Origin: Rhexocercosporidium sp. MPI-PUGE-AT-0058
Taxonomy: Eukaryota; Ascomycota; Leotiomycetes; Helotiales
Direction: 5' to 3'
DNA length: 64,000 nt
Assembly (NCBI GenBank): GCA_020746875.1
Contig: JAGTJL010000008.1
Span: forward strand, 806,001-870,000
Part shown: positions 10,301-23,864 of the stretch, one piece after another
How the letters are laid out: every line of letters begins with the position of its first letter
Position numbering within the stretch: the first letter of the stretch is position 1
The notes under the pieces: generated by a model
What the model was told of the DNA's origin: nothing
Databases searched by the model: none
Seen by the model: the letters and a program-made list of their open reading frames with translations, nothing else
Program-made: the position numbers and the translations under genes

Positions 10301-13300
10301 GGCCCTCCTGCTCTTCAACAGGTATCAAGAGACTCACACATCGAGCTCGAAGAAGAAGGATTTGGCCAAGATCTCCTTTCTGCCTTGGAAGCCGGGATGT
10401 CATCTATCGAGAGTAATTGGCAAGGCTCTATAGCCGCTCTTACATTCATCTCTTTGGCGGCTCGTCTCTTATCAGTATCGCTGCATGATTCTGTTGGTAG
10501 ACAATGTCTCAAATTCCTTCAAAATGCCAGGATCATCACCGTAGGATGGCTTCGCGATGTTGTCAAGCTGCTCCACGATACATCAGATGAGAAAGAGATG
10601 GCTTACCTGACTCTCAGAGCTCTCGAAGTGGCACTCATCTGCCATAGCACCTTTGATGTTGATCCACGTCAACTGCCTTCCCTTCTGTCTTCCACCGAAA
10701 ATGTCGCAATCCTGATCGAAACTGCGACCATCATTAATGACCGTTGGCCGCTATCCGAGGAACCGTTGTCGACCTTGACGCGAGAGCTGCTGCAGCGTTT
10801 TTCGAGGACATCTCATACCTTAGAAGCCACCTTGAAGAAGAAGATCATTGCGTCGTCAGACGGCATGAACAAGGCAATCAGCCGTTTGTGGCCGGGATAT
10901 GAACCCGGAGCACCGTGGAAAATGGTCAACAAACCAAACGATAGATGGCTAACGACTCGCTCGGCTGAATCAGACAACGCTCCATCGATGACATGTCACT
11001 ACAACTTGTTGACAGGGGCCTTTCTAATAAACAGTCTTCCTTTGTCTCGACTCCCTCGCGAATACGAGACCCACCCAACATACAAGCGTCTATTTGGGAG
11101 CAAGATTCTTGGGGTCATTCCATCTAGCAAAGGGCTGTACTTTGAGACGAGAAACTCGGTACATGGTTTCCAAGTCCATTTTGCCCTACATAATGGAGAG
11201 CTGATCGTTAGGGCAATCCAAGGACGGGAGATGTACGACGTTATCCCGCTGTCCATTTTAGAGGATGATTTTCCCTGCACTCTTGTGAAAGATTATGTGC
11301 AATGGGTACACCGAGGGACAATGGAAATTGAATGGAGACCGTTGGACAGTAAATGGTTCCCTTCCTCTGAAAACTGGCGTATTTCAACTCCAGAAGATGA
11401 CAAGACAAGTTCTCTCGTCCTCAATAATAGGCGTCTCATAGAACCCAGAAGCCCTACTGCAGAAGAAGTTTATCGATGGCTCAAACCCCTGGAATCCTCA
11501 ACCAATATCAATATTTTCTACAATGTTGACACCGGGGAGACCGAAATTCGGCTTCCGCGCCTGAACTTAGATTTCATCTTGCGGAAGAATGGATTAGAAT
11601 CGAAACAGTTCCGGGGTATGATTGTGGATACTAACCAGTACATTGGTACATTGCATGGATTGCTTCACAAGCTAGTAGGTTTATGTTTCCAATCCCTCTG
11701 TTCTGTCCGAGCTGGTTTCCAAGTCTTATGACCTGTAACCTGAATCCCTAATGGCAAAATTGATACTGCGAGACCATTTACTTATACTAACACCTCTTCC
11801 AGGTTTTAAAAGACACTCAGGGGCAGGCGCGAGCTGTTATCGTTCCACACGGGAATGTGAGCTATCGACGAACTGATCACCATGTTCAAGTCTCCATAAC
11901 CACCGGTCTCGGAGATAGGGGTTCTTATCATCGGTTTGACATTGACAAAGTTTTAGGATTACTCAAGGACAATGGAAGTCTCAAAAGCCGTTTGTTCAAG
12001 CTGTATCTTCATGCTCTGACGTCCCATTGTCTTCATGACGCCCTCACAGGAAGAACAGGATCCGAAGAAGCCCTTCATGGTTTGAGATTACCCAGCACTC
12101 GGTCTTACCTGTCATTGGATGCAGAGAACATAGAACAACTCAAATTGTTCGCAAAACTCTCACCAGCTCGCGATTTTCATCCCAAGGGATCAAAGTTCAT
12201 GCAGACAGTCAGCTGGGAGAATCTGTCTCCGCTTTCACATCACGAATCTTATGTCAAGGAAGCTCATCTCATGCTCAAAGAAGCCGAAACTTTCCGGATG
12301 TTTCAACCTAAAGTAGATGTCAAGTACAAGATTGAGAACAGAGGTGCCAGTGAGCTCCGTGACCGGGCAGCAATACGCCATGCGTTCTTTCGGGTGCATT
12401 CCTATGGAGCGGAAATCTTTACCACAATTGATGATTTCAACTACGAAGAAGCCAGAGACGCAATCCCAAACAGTTTTTGCGAATATGAGGCATGTTACAT
12501 TACCACGTTGGTAGACAAATGGAGTTGTCGCCTGGATCCATTTACTGACCTCCTCGTTCAAATCAAGAGGTGGGGCACTGTGGTTTATGGAATACAACCT
12601 GACTTCGAATGCAAGTTTGATAGGCGGTGGCTGGAACACCCAGCTAGATTCATGCCCACATATTGGTGCAGTATACAATCCTTCTTATCAAGCTCCGACA
12701 CGGTCGAGAAAAAGTTCGGTATCACTGTCTTCCTCTGCAACCTTGCTCAGGCTAAATGGGGCAACATTCCTTTAGTTCACACCCTTCTCGCTCTCGCCAC
12801 GGCACCGGCCTTGCGGAACTTACAGCCTCCCCCTCACGATACGTTTGACTTATCCAAGGGTTTTGAACCGGACAAAGCCAAACTCACAGCCATTATCCAA
12901 GCATGCAAAGTTTCGTTTGAGGATAGCCCAGAGAAGCAGATGCCTCGAATTCCGCTTGAGCAAAACGACGACTTCAATGACCGGCGCGAAGCTGCTTATG
13001 AAGCCGCAACAAAACTCCAGGTCAGCAAATGTCTGAATGCTCTTACACGCCAATGGCCGTCCAAGGAGATCATCTGTCCTCAAACTGCGGAAATCAAGAC
13101 TTACTTGCCTGGACTTAAGATGTGCATCGAAGAGATTCGAGCTCTATTTGATACTTGGTCCAAGAATTCCGAGTTCCAGACATACATTGAAGGTAACATC
13201 CCCTAGCTTTCTTTTTCCGCACGAGCTCGTCTCTTTGAGCGCCAAGGCATCCTGTCTCACGCTTCGTCATACGCTCTCCAGGCACATAAAGCAGCAAAGC

Positions 13301-16300
13301 TTCTTGTAACTGACTATTCGGGTAGACATTCAGAGTGTGCTTGACTCATTATCTCGACCATCACAACGGGTACCCGAGAAGTACGCTATTCTACCTCAGG
13401 AAGACAATTACGAGAAAGTACGAGCCTTTTTGAAGATCGATGACCTTCTCCAAAACGCTGCTCCTGAGCTGCCTCTGCCTCTGGATGACCTTCATAATCT
13501 ATTCTCTGTGTCAGAGCAGGACGAAATGGCTGAGATTGATGAAGGCCGCTCGAAGTTGAAGTCTCTTCTGGCAAAGCTTTCCAAGTCTGCCACCGGTCAT
13601 TATCAGAAGAGCTACGTCACGGATCTGAGAAAGAGTCACAATGCCTTGCTCGCAAACACGTCTGCAAACCCTCAGTTCACATCCTCCTCGCCGTACACTG
13701 ACTTCAAAACCCACCTGGAGTGGTCTAGGGAAAATGTGGATTCGTTGTAGTGAGTTTCCTCCAATTGTTTTCTTTGATCCATATGCTGCCAGTCGCTTGC
13801 TGTCATGCGGACAAAGCGTGAAATTCGAAGCGATACTGACTCAAAGGGTTTTTGCAGTAAGAAGATATGCTCAAAATTCGTTGTCTCTGGCTCGCCAGTT
13901 TACGAAAGCGCGCGTAAATCCTCAATGCTGCCGCGCCTGTCACCAAGCATTCTCCTCCAATTACTGGCTCGCTTCAATGCCGTTGTGCTGAGTTCTGAGT
14001 GGAAGGTGGCTCTCATTCGATACGCTCTAGCTATTGTGTCCATGCAAAGAGCAGAGCGATTGGTCGCGTGTGGCAAACGAGATTCAGACATCCTGAACGA
14101 GTTAGCCAATGCCGGCCACACCAACTGGTATGTAATACATCTCCCTACAAATCTCATTAGGTTAGGTGTCTGGAATTCTAGATTGTTTTTGTATCTATAA
14201 TCTCTAAGTATTGACCAAACTTGAAGACTAACACTATGATTAGGGACCCAGAGGACTATCCGGAATGGCTGCTACTGGAATTAGAAAACAACATTCTGAT
14301 TCGCCCAGAGCAGGCCCAAATCGCCAATGAGATGATTGATCCTCAATCTGGGTCTAACTCAATCATGCAACTCAACATGGGCCTAGGTAAAAGCTCGGTC
14401 ATCGTTCCTATAGTCGCTGCAACCCTAGCAGACCGAACTAAGCTAGCCAGAGTCGTTGTTCTGAAGTCACTCTCAGAGCAAATGTTCCAGCTTCTTGTAA
14501 GTAAGCTGGGTGGACTGATAGGACGCCGCATCTACCGATTACCGATCTCGAGGTCCCTGAAGCCAACTCTTCAATCCGCCGAACTGATCCAAAAGACCTT
14601 CGAAGAGTGCATGACTTGTGGGGGTATCCTTCTTGTCCAGCCTGAGAGCATTTTATCATTTGAGCTACTTGGAATTGATCATTTGCTGGGTCCGGAGCTT
14701 AACACCCCTCGGCCTGAGGCGGGCATTGATCTAGAAAGCAATTCATTTGAAACAACTCAGGATCTCTACGACACGGGGACAGTCATGTTAAAGACACAAA
14801 AATGGTTGTATCGGCACTCTAGAGATATATTGGACGAGTCGGATGAAATTTTGTCCGTCAAATACGAGCTCATCTATACACTTGGTGTCCAAATGGACAT
14901 TCAATTCAGCCCAGATCGCTGGGTCATCATTCAGGTAAGCAGAATTCCCGTTCATGCACAGAAGTCTAGAGGCATTTCTTGGGGCCTATTTCCTATATGT
15001 TAAGGCTTCCGAGAACGCATGATAAATCAATACTAACAGTCAACAGCGTGTTCTTGGTGTGCTTGGTGAGACAGCTCATGAGATGTCGGATGAATTTCCA
15101 GAGGTAAGCAAGCTTGAATTGTCCCGAATACGCAAATAGTTGAGGGAACGGGTTTTGTGCCTTTGCAAAGTATTGCAAAATCAAATGACAGGCAGGTGCT
15201 AACTTCGAGATAGGGGCTAGAGATCGTGGAAGGGTTCTCAGGAGCCTTCCCACGGATTCGTATCCTACAAGAGCTAGCTGGCAAGATTCTGCTAGAGCAA
15301 GTAGCGACATCAATCTGTCGAAGCGGAATGACCTCTCTGCCTACCTGGGTAAGTATTTCTACATTGGCGTTTTTCTCTCGTATTTTTTAGCACGGTTACC
15401 ATTTAGCGGAATATATTTAAGCAGCTGGAAGTCGCCACTAGATGTAGCAGTACTGACTACGAGTTTTTCTGCAGACATTCAGTAAAGACGAACGCGTTGT
15501 CGTTCTGGAGTATATCACCGACTTCAAGATATCTAAGGCTCGAACTGCGATTCTCGAGACTAAGGTGTTCAAGACACACTTTATCAAGATGAGCCTGTTA
15601 CTGCTCCGCGGACTCTTCGCTGCGGGTGTCTTAGAGTTCGTGTTTGCCAAGAAGCGATGGCGCGTCAACTATGGCCTGGATCTATCAAGAAGTATGCTGG
15701 CAGTGCCATACCACGCCAAGGACAGTGTGAGTGCTCAGATCTAGCCTGTCAGAAACCTCTAGCTAACAATCAAACCTCGCAGCCGAGTGCCCGGTCTGAA
15801 TTCAGTCATCCCGACACGGCAATAGCTCTTACCTGTCTTTCCTATTATTACGGTGGACTGACTGACTCGCAAATTTATGCCAGTTTTGAAGAGCTCTTTC
15901 TCTCGGATCAGTCTCAAGAGGTAAGATCTACCAACCCTCGGACTGAGCAATGTCAAGAAGATGGCTAGTGCAACATTGTCACCCACGTTTTGTTACCTGA
16001 GATTTTAGCCAATGATTGTGTACTGGTAATGGCAATTTCAGTGGCATTGCGCTGCTGCATATCACAGGTGCATTTCAGGACAAGTGGCTAACGGATATTT
16101 CTACTCAGGAATACATGAGATGGCTCCAAAATTCGGAAGACTTCCCCAAGAGATTCAAGAGATTGGCCGGAGTCAATCTTCGAGACAAGCGCCAGTGTAC
16201 AGAAGACCTTTTCCCGTGGCTTCGGTACTCCAAAAGGCTCATTGACTATTACCTCGAACATTTGGTATTTCCAAAGGAGATGAAGGAGTTTAGCAACAAG

Positions 16301-18594
16301 CTATCTAGCTCTGGATGGGAAATCGCTCGCGAGAAGAGACACCCTACCACCGGCTTCAGCGGTACAAACGATAGCAAAGTAAGTCAAGCTTCTCATCGCA
16401 ATCGTCATTTACCGTTCTCTGTGCAGAGAGGCGTTGAACCTCCTCGTCTTATTCTGTTCTGTGATCTGAATATTCTCAGACTTTCAGCCCCTTCACTAAA
16501 TTTCTCAGGCACCGAGACAGCTACTAACCAAAAATCTTCTCCTAGTATATGCTGCCAACCCAGATTAAGCAGTGCGAGCTGCCGGAACAATTATCCACAA
16601 ATGCTGAGGTTCTAGCATGTCTACTAAAGCCCGAGAATACGTACGACTCCGTGTATGCACCTCAAGTGGAGGTACTTGACGCAGGTGCTCTTCTTGACAT
16701 CGCTGTCAAAATGGTACCTCCGATTCGTGTGCTTCTGGACGTTGGCGCTCAACTCCTTGACCATAATGAGAGAATCGCGTCCGTTTGGCTGGAGAAGGTC
16801 TCTCCCGAAGATGCTCAAGCTGTCGTATATTTCCACGATAACGACTTGTTTGTCCTCAATCGGGAGGGTATGAAGGAACCATTACTAGTCTCGCCCTTCG
16901 CGAAGCAGTTGGACCAGACAATTATCTACCTCGATGAAGTTCATACTCGTGGGACAGATTTGAAGATGCCGGCCGATTATCGGGCTATTGTCACTTTGGG
17001 GCCTGATCTCACAAAAGATAGACTTGCACAAGGTGCGCAATTCCCAATTGCCTGAACTTACACAGCTAACAGAATTTATTCAGCTTGCAAACGCTTACGA
17101 AAGCTTGGCTATGGACAATCGGTCGTCTTCTGCGCTCCTTTGGAAATTCAGTTGAAGCTCCTAGAATGCAGCGGGAAGAAAAATGCCAGTCTTCTTGATG
17201 TCGAGGATGTACTGCTATGGACAATACGTAATTCCTGGGAGTTTACGAAGAAAGGAATGCCACTTTGGGCAACTCAGTAAGTAATATCTCACCCTTTCAC
17301 CACAAAATTATCGGATTACATCGCCTGCCCTTCGTTTCCACTCATTGGGTTAAGATATTTGTAACGTACAAATGCTAATTTGGCCATTAGAGGTATTCGA
17401 CACTATCGACGTCGTGCTGCCTGTGACTACTCCGGAGATGTCCCTAAGATTCCCATTGGTATTCTCGAGCCAGATGCCCTCACATTGGATGAACGATATG
17501 GTCTCGACAAGCAAAATACCGATGAAGTGATCGTCTGTCGAAATCGAATCCAAGCCGATTCAGATCTTACAAGAGCCGAACTTTCTTCAATTCGCAACAA
17601 ATGTCGAGAGTTTGGGTTGAGATCCTTCGGTGAATCCGATCTGCACGAGGAGCAGGAACGTGAGCTTCAACCCGAAAATGAACGCGAACAACAGGTTGAA
17701 GCCCCCCCTCTTGCTTCGCCCCATAAGCATACTTTGCATCCCGAAATCCGACAGCTTGTCTTCACTGGCAAACTCAATACTCATGAGGGTGTTACGAACC
17801 CTTTCAATATCTTCAGTCTCACTCGCGCTCGAGGCAGGCTCAATCCGGATGACTGGCCCAAGACACTGCTCATGTCGCTTGATTTCTCCACGACCGTCAA
17901 GATTCCCGAGGCTTTCGATGAAGAGGGCAACAAAGATTCGTTTCTGCGGCCTGTCAACTGGCTACTTTCATTTAGGGGTCCCAATCGTGAGCCCACATAT
18001 TTGATCTTGAGCCCTTTTGAGGTTCAAGAGCTGTTGCCACAGATGAGAGGACAAGATCGGGTGCGCTTGCACGTCTATTCCCCACGCTTGAGCCTCTCAA
18101 ATCGCACTCTCGAGGATTTGTCATTCTGCGCAGTGCCACCAGTACCAGATGCTTGGACCTGCCCGGATATCTCAACCGTCCTCAATCTCTTTGCTGGGCA
18201 GCTGTATTTGCGCAGCGAAGTTGAGTACCACCGACTTTGCCAATTTTTAGGTATTCGCTTCAAGTACCCATACCGAGGCGTCGAAGTCAACACAGATGGA
18301 TTCATCTCCCCAGAAACACGCATCCTGCAGGATGAAGAGACAGCAGCGACTTGCATGTTCGCTCAAAGCCCGATCGACTTCCTGCGCCTCGTGACAGCCT
18401 TCCGCAGACTTGGCCAGACGTTCACCAATTCGCACATGGGAAAGATTCTCAGTGGCGAGTTACTATGGTCAATGGACTTTGACAAAGATAGTGGCGTTCT
18501 CGAGAGAGTGGAAGAGGTAGATGGTGACCCGATGGATGTTGATGAGCCAATGACTGGAGGTAATCGCATTGCAGTGATCAAGCGGGAGCGTTAA
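7363..18594 (+). CDS. Giant DUF6606/DUF3638/DUF3645 protein (annotated in databases as putative ubiquitinyl hydrolase)
   Basis: Sixteen exons: 7363-7660, 7715-8472, 8618-9043, 9191-11674, 11803-13192, 13326-13749, 13858-14127, 14244-14934, 15047-15103, 15214-15348, 15475-15726, 15783-15920, 16109-16378, 16546-17032, 17084-17276, 17391-18594. They join in phase to 3158 residues. The acidic start MDSDDDD leads into LEYIINHVFLPPKLP, the DUF6606-type N-terminus. NMGLGKSSV near residue 2062 is a P-loop-like motif opening DUF3638, and LDESDEIL follows about 160 residues later. KRWRVNYGLD near 2375 and SEFSHPDTAIALTCLSYYY mark DUF3645. A second acidic box, YLDEVHTRGTDLKMP, is near 2660. The protein resembles a helicase or SecA-like ATPase core embedded in a very long scaffold. 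Its biochemical role is not established. Confidence 0.88.
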
Positions 18595-20117
18595 TTTGGG
18601 ATGGAGTGTATAGATGGAATTTAGATTTCTTCTTTGCAAGATATTAGTGGACTTGGAAGGTTGATTTCCTCGAGACATTGGCGTTCGAGTGTGATAGATC
18701 GGCTTGCCGCGAGGCATTATTTGTATCAAGTATGTAATTTATGGTTTATGCAGCTGAAGGGCCATGACGAATGTGCTCCACCCAAGGCAAACTTTCAACT
18801 TATTCAGATTACCGGGGGGGATTCGAGGTAATCACTGTCACATTCCTCTACTTCCTTCCCTTAAAAGACTTCTTATTTCAGCTTCTACCAAGCTTCGCTA
18901 GTCATAGAATCGAGTCTCGTTTTCCTCGTATTTCCGCGGCGGTACGGCTTCATCCTCATGCCTTAGTAGATAAAATTTATAGCATGAAGGCAATCCTCCG
19001 GGATGGATCGCCGTACTGCCTGTTGCCAGACAAGTACTATACAGACGTACCACTCAAACTCCAGGGCAGGTGGTCCTGGTGCACGGTGATATGCTCTTCG
19101 CGGTAGCCTCTGGTCGTGATAGGAGTATACAGAACGGGAGAATGCACAATAATTGTGTGGACGGGAAAAGCTAGTTTGTTGTTGTAGCTACTTCGGCAGC
19201 ACGACTGTATTTGCCTCAACGCCACGTGTTACAGGCTTATGAATATTTTGAGGAGCGGTTAAAGTCTGAATGGAAGAAACCACGAAGTAGATCTCGTCTG
19301 TTTAGTATCTTTAAAGAACATGGCACCTGCCTCGGTACCTTCGAAGTTGGAAATTAGGGAAGTGGTAGTTTGGGCTCGAGAGTTGTTGGCCATCGTACAG
19401 TGCTTCCTAGCAACTTTGGTCAAGTTTTCAGTCGATCGTAATTGAAGAGTCCCCCAATCGAAATGACCTCAATGCATAAAATTTTCCCATGTCTCGCTCC
19501 TCAATTTCTCCGTGTCCCAAGGACCAAGTGTTGATCTCAGGCACAGCTAACCCACATTACCCCACAAAACAGCCGCATCGACTCAAAATAGCAGCAAAAT
19601 GTTTCATCGGCACCGCCAGCAAACAACATTTACGAGAATCCACTTCATACGGGAAGTCCCCGCTAGAACAAAGTCCCGATCCCAGGATGCGAAGTTAGAG
19701 AGGCTGAGATGACGATGCCAAGTTTGCCCCCGCCAAAAACAGCCCCCACCGTTCCAATCAAGGACCGTTCCCCAAGCGAGGACCCGCTCGGCAGTGTCAA
19801 TACGAGAAGTTACATGCCCCTGAATAACCAAGTACCGAAGATCAATGGACCCCTATGATGGCACAAGGCGATGAGAATCATGAGATGAACTCAGCTAGGG
19901 AAGAAGTGGATGCGGCCTCTCGTATTTTCGTCGGTCGTGATGCTCCACGCATAGGATGAGGGTGTATATAAAGACTTATTCCTCGACCTGTTTCCGTCTT
20001 CATCAGAACAACAATCGCTTCTACATTTCCAATCTACCTCACACAACCAAGAAAGTCAAATCTTAGCTGTTAATCACCAACCACCACAATCTTCCACCCG
20101 TTTCACAAAACATCAAA
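18595..20117. other. Intergenic, promoter side of the PhiA-like gene
   Basis: About 1.5 kb with no gene that I can support. The last 150 bases hold a TATA box and a CAA/CT-rich leader for the secreted-protein gene. Confidence 0.5.
19965..19972 (+). promoter_or_regulatory. TATA box of the PhiA-like gene
   Basis: TATATAAA lies about 146 bases upstream of the start codon. It is followed by a pyrimidine-rich patch and a long A/C-rich leader, the layout of strongly expressed fungal secreted-protein genes. Confidence 0.6.
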
Positions 20118-20690
20118 ATGCAATTCTCAGCCATCACCGCTCTCACCACCCTCGCCGGCCTCGCCGCAGCATCACCAACTCCTCAACTACCCGTTGCCAC
20201 CAACCCATCCTATTTCAATCTCCTTGCCATCCGCTCGGGTAGCGCAATTCAATATGCGACCTTCGGCGCAGCACAGAGCTCTCTGTTCGCCAACCTCCCC
20301 GCTCAGAACGCAAGCTGCGATGCCCCTGGTGTCAACACGGCGACATTCACACTCAACAACGGTACACTAAACCTCTACGCGGCTTCCGCCACCCCTCAAA
20401 CATTCTACGTCGACCGCTCTTGGATGGGACAAGGCAAGCTCGGTTATACAACTGGGGCTCAGCCAATGCCGAGGAATGGCGAGAGGACCGGATGGCAGAT
20501 CAAGGATGGATATCTCTACTTCTACGACTCTGGGCTGATTGCCTGCCCAAACTCCATTGATGGTGCTTGGAGCGTGTGGGTCAATGTCAACATTGAGAAC
20601 CCAGCTGGAAACTCGAACTGCACCCCTTTTGCACCAAAGGTTCTGGAGGTTGCGGAGGGAGCCCAGGTCGGATGCTTGTATACTTCGTAA
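20118..20690 (+). CDS. Secreted cell-wall protein, PhiA-like
   Basis: Single exon, 190 residues. Residues 1-18 are a clear signal peptide ending AAA, followed by SPTPQLP. The mature part has four cysteines (NASCDA, LIACPN, SNCTP, VGCLY), a FNLLAIRSGS segment near residue 33, a WQIKDGYLYF segment and two or three N-glycosylation sites. Length, cysteine layout and the FNLLAIRS start match the PhiA family of mould cell-wall proteins needed for phialide and conidium development; Aspergillus members include IgE-binding allergens. It probably sits in the cell wall or is secreted. A TATA box and long leader suggest strong expression. The family is likely; the exact role is inferred. Confidence 0.8.
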   Translation: MQFSAITALTTLAGLAAASPTPQLPVATNPSYFNLLAIRSGSAIQYATFGAAQSSLFANLPAQNASCDAPGVNTATFTLNNGTLNLYAASATPQTFYVDRSWMGQGKLGYTTGAQPMPRNGERTGWQIKDGYLYFYDSGLIACPNSIDGAWSVWVNVNIENPAGNSNCTPFAPKVLEVAEGAQVGCLYTS

Positions 20691-21507
20691 GGTGTGTTTC
20701 TGAATGGCAGATACAGGTGGAGAATAATCATCTTGTACAATATTTGGGCTTGGACATAATCCTAGGTCGGACAATGGCCCGGCATTCTTGTATATATTAC
20801 TTCGTAGCCAGAAGAGAAGATATTCGATGGCTACCTTTCCTTCACCTACTATTTGTGGTCCGTCGAACTCTAATACTTAGCCCTCTCCACCGCTTCATGA
20901 ACAGCTTGAACAGAATCTCTTGGCCAATTTTCAACCAGGATTGTTTGCATTGATATTCTCTAGAAGTAGGTGTATAGCTACTAGTCTTCGCTAATATACA
21001 AGTTCGCGCTACGAGATCTTCTGAAATCCAATACTTCTGCATACTTGCTGCAGCACCTATAAAGCTACAGCTTGTTTGCTTCTGGTTCCACACGTGATTC
21101 GTCGCGTGATAAGGGTGGCGAGACACACGATCGTCGGTTCGGCTTCTAGCGATCAACACCACCCACTTTCGAGCCGTTGAGCGGGGTCAGGGACTCGCCC
21201 AAGAATGGGGGGTTTTTTCGATATCTGCAGGAATTGAAAGATAATTGACGGAAATGCCGACGGTATCTACATCAATCGGAGCGTTATCTACTCTTTGGCC
21301 GTGAACCGCTTATCGTCCAAGCAATTAAAAGCTCCACCATCGATTAATGTTAGCTCCAATTGGAAAGCCGTTGGTTCTTTTGTGAACGGTAGTAGCCGAT
21401 TGGAGGTCCGCAGGCACTGACTATAAATCGAACTTGTCCCCAACAAGTCTTGAGATGACCGATCTGTCGCAATATTTTCTAGTCAGCTTTCAGACTTCAC
21501 AGTCAAG
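20691..21507. other. Intergenic, promoter of the transporter gene
   Basis: Holds the 3' region of the PhiA-like gene and the promoter of the MFS gene. GCTCCAATTGG (reads CCAAT on both strands) is at 21353-21363, upstream of a TATA box. No gene seen. Confidence 0.45.
21422..21427 (+). promoter_or_regulatory. TATA box of the pantothenate-type transporter gene
   Basis: TATAAA is 86 bases upstream of the ATG at 21508, a normal spacing for a fungal TATA promoter. Confidence 0.5.
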
Positions 21508-23138
21508 ATGCCTATCATCCAGCGTGTCAAGGATTATGTCCATCAGCCTTATGAGCACCCAGGCGAGGGGAAGCTTGTTCGGAAGCTTGGTACGTTACTC
21601 ATTCTATTCCATAAAATCATGGTCATTCTTACTGACATTTGATAGATTTCTTCATTCTGACATTCTGTTGTTTGATGTACTTCACCAATTACTTGGATCG
21701 ATCGAATCTTGCGAATGCTTATGTTAGTGGCATGAAAGAAGAGTTGGATTTTGTGGGTAATGAGTACAATCTCATCAACACAGTGTTTACTGTTGGGTAT
21801 GTTGACCACTCCAACTGTTCATGTGTGTAAAAGACAATCTGCAATACTTTCCGATCAGCCATTCTGCTTGCAAATACACTGACTGGCTCCAGATATATCA
21901 TTGGACAAGTCCCCAGCAATCTCGCTCTCTACCACCTCAAACCCCGCATTTTCTTCCCCAGCATGATGATCATATGGGGAGGTCTGACCATGGTAACCGC
22001 CGCGGCAAAGACACCTCAGCACATCATGGCCATCCGTTTCTTCCAAGGTATCGCCGAATCCAGTACCTTCGTTGGCACACATTACATCCTCGGCTCTTGG
22101 TACACAGGACGTGAACTTGGCAAGCGAAGTGGTATCTTCACATCTTCCGGTCTAGCTGGAACTATGTTCGGAGGATTCTTACAGACAGCTATCAACTCAT
22201 CTCTGGACGGTGCGAAGGGCATGGCTGGGTGGAGATGGCTATTCATCATCGACGGCTTGATCACTCTCCCAATCGCCATCTACGGACTTTTTCTCTTCCC
22301 AGACACTCCATCTACGACATCGGCATTTTACTTGACATCTGCGGAGCGTGCTCTAGCTATCTCTCGCGTTCCTGAAGTCCCCGAGAGACGTCCATGGAAC
22401 CTCGCTTTCGTCAAGAGAGTCTTCACCTCTTGGTACTGGTACGGTTTTGTCATGCTCTGGATCATTGCTGGCGAGACGGAATCCTTCTCTTCGAACTCCC
22501 TGCTGGCAATCTACATGAAATCTACCAAGAAGTACACCATCCCGCAGCTCAACAACTACCCTACTGGTGTTCCAGCAGTTGGTATCGTGTCGACTTTGTT
22601 CTGGGCCACCCTCACGGATTTCCTTGGCGGCAAGCGGTATTTGGTGGGATATTGGATCGGTATCACGGGTATCGTCACAGCGGCCATGATCTTGAACCCC
22701 GGAGCGAGTGTGTCAAGTATCTTTGGGGCGTATTATTGGGCTGGAAGTGTGTATGCCTGCCAAGCTACTTTCTTCGCTTGGGCCAACGATGCTATGAGGT
22801 TTGAGGAGGACAGTTTGAGAGCTGTGGTTATCGCCAGTATGAATTGTGGTAGCAATGCTGTCAATGCTTGGTGGTCTCTGCTGTTCTACTCAGCGAACTT
22901 CGCTCCAAAGTTCACGGTAAGTTTCTTCTTTCTTTGCAGTGAAGTGGGCACATGCTGATGATTCAAACAGAAAGGTATGTGGGCTATGATTGCAACGTCT
23001 ATTGCGTTGGCGATCTGGACCACTGGACTCCTGTATATGACGCACAGGACTGAGAAAAAGAGGCTTTTGGAAGCTGAGATTCAAGTCGTGGATGACAAGA
23101 ATTATGAAGCTGGTCTTGGGGGTGATGGGAAGGTTTGA
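21508..23138 (+). CDS. MFS transporter, FEN2/Liz1-like pantothenate:H+ symporter
   Basis: Four exons, 21508-21589, 21646-21796, 21893-22916 and 22971-23138, in phase, 474 residues. About twelve membrane spans. The N-terminal half carries [71 protein letters not shown] and [20 protein letters not shown]. These are the hallmarks of the anion:cation symporter branch and are very close to yeast Fen2 (NYVDR..., [10 protein letters not shown]...LPIAIYG). It most likely imports pantothenate, the coenzyme A precursor, at the plasma membrane. Related ACS members carry allantoate, biotin or nicotinate, so the substrate is inferred. Confidence 0.85.
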
Positions 23139-23864
23139 GAATGCGTAATACCGCCATCTGCAAGGAATTGACAACGAGCAGCCTTTGATTGTCTTTGCTA
23201 GAACAAACAATGATGCTGATAAATGATATCCAAATTTGATCCCTACATGGGTACGAAGTCTTGCAATCATTATTTAATAAGATTCCAGCTCAACATACGA
23301 TGAACAGCGCTTGAATATCCTGTTCAGAATCCTAGACAATGAAAGTAGATGCATTACATCTAGATTTGAAGCCCACCTGGACGCGACCTTTCACTTCCTC
23401 GGCCTTGAGGATTTCCCAGAATCAAAATTGAATAACCTCCTAATGTCTTTTTTCGAATCCACGACATCCATAAGGGCATGGATCAAAGGTACATGTTCAC
23501 CAGGAGGTATCCGTTCACCGTCCAGCATCTGCACATCTCGGGACAACCTCGATTAAACCTCGGGCTCGCCAAATTTCTACTTCTGTATGCTCCTTATATA
23601 CAGGAACAACAACAAACCTGCATTCAACGTCTCGAAAGTCATGTCTGGCTGGCTGAGTGGGAACGCTCGAATTCTCACGTCTTCTGTCAAAATTCCAAGT
23701 AAAAAGATAAATTCTTTGTGTGCAAGTAGCAAACATAAATGCGCGTCACTAATGATGTAGAAATGTAAACCAGGTGGAAGAGAATTGAATTCTTTCATTC
23801 ATTCTTTCGGAGGTGAGATTCCCCCAGTTTTATTATACATTGAGAATTGATTTTGAAATGCAAT
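23139..23864. other. Intergenic, convergent 3' ends
   Basis: Lies between the transporter (+) and lysine-rich protein A (-). No gene supported; short open frames at 23311-23736 lie on both strands without recognisable motifs. Confidence 0.45.
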
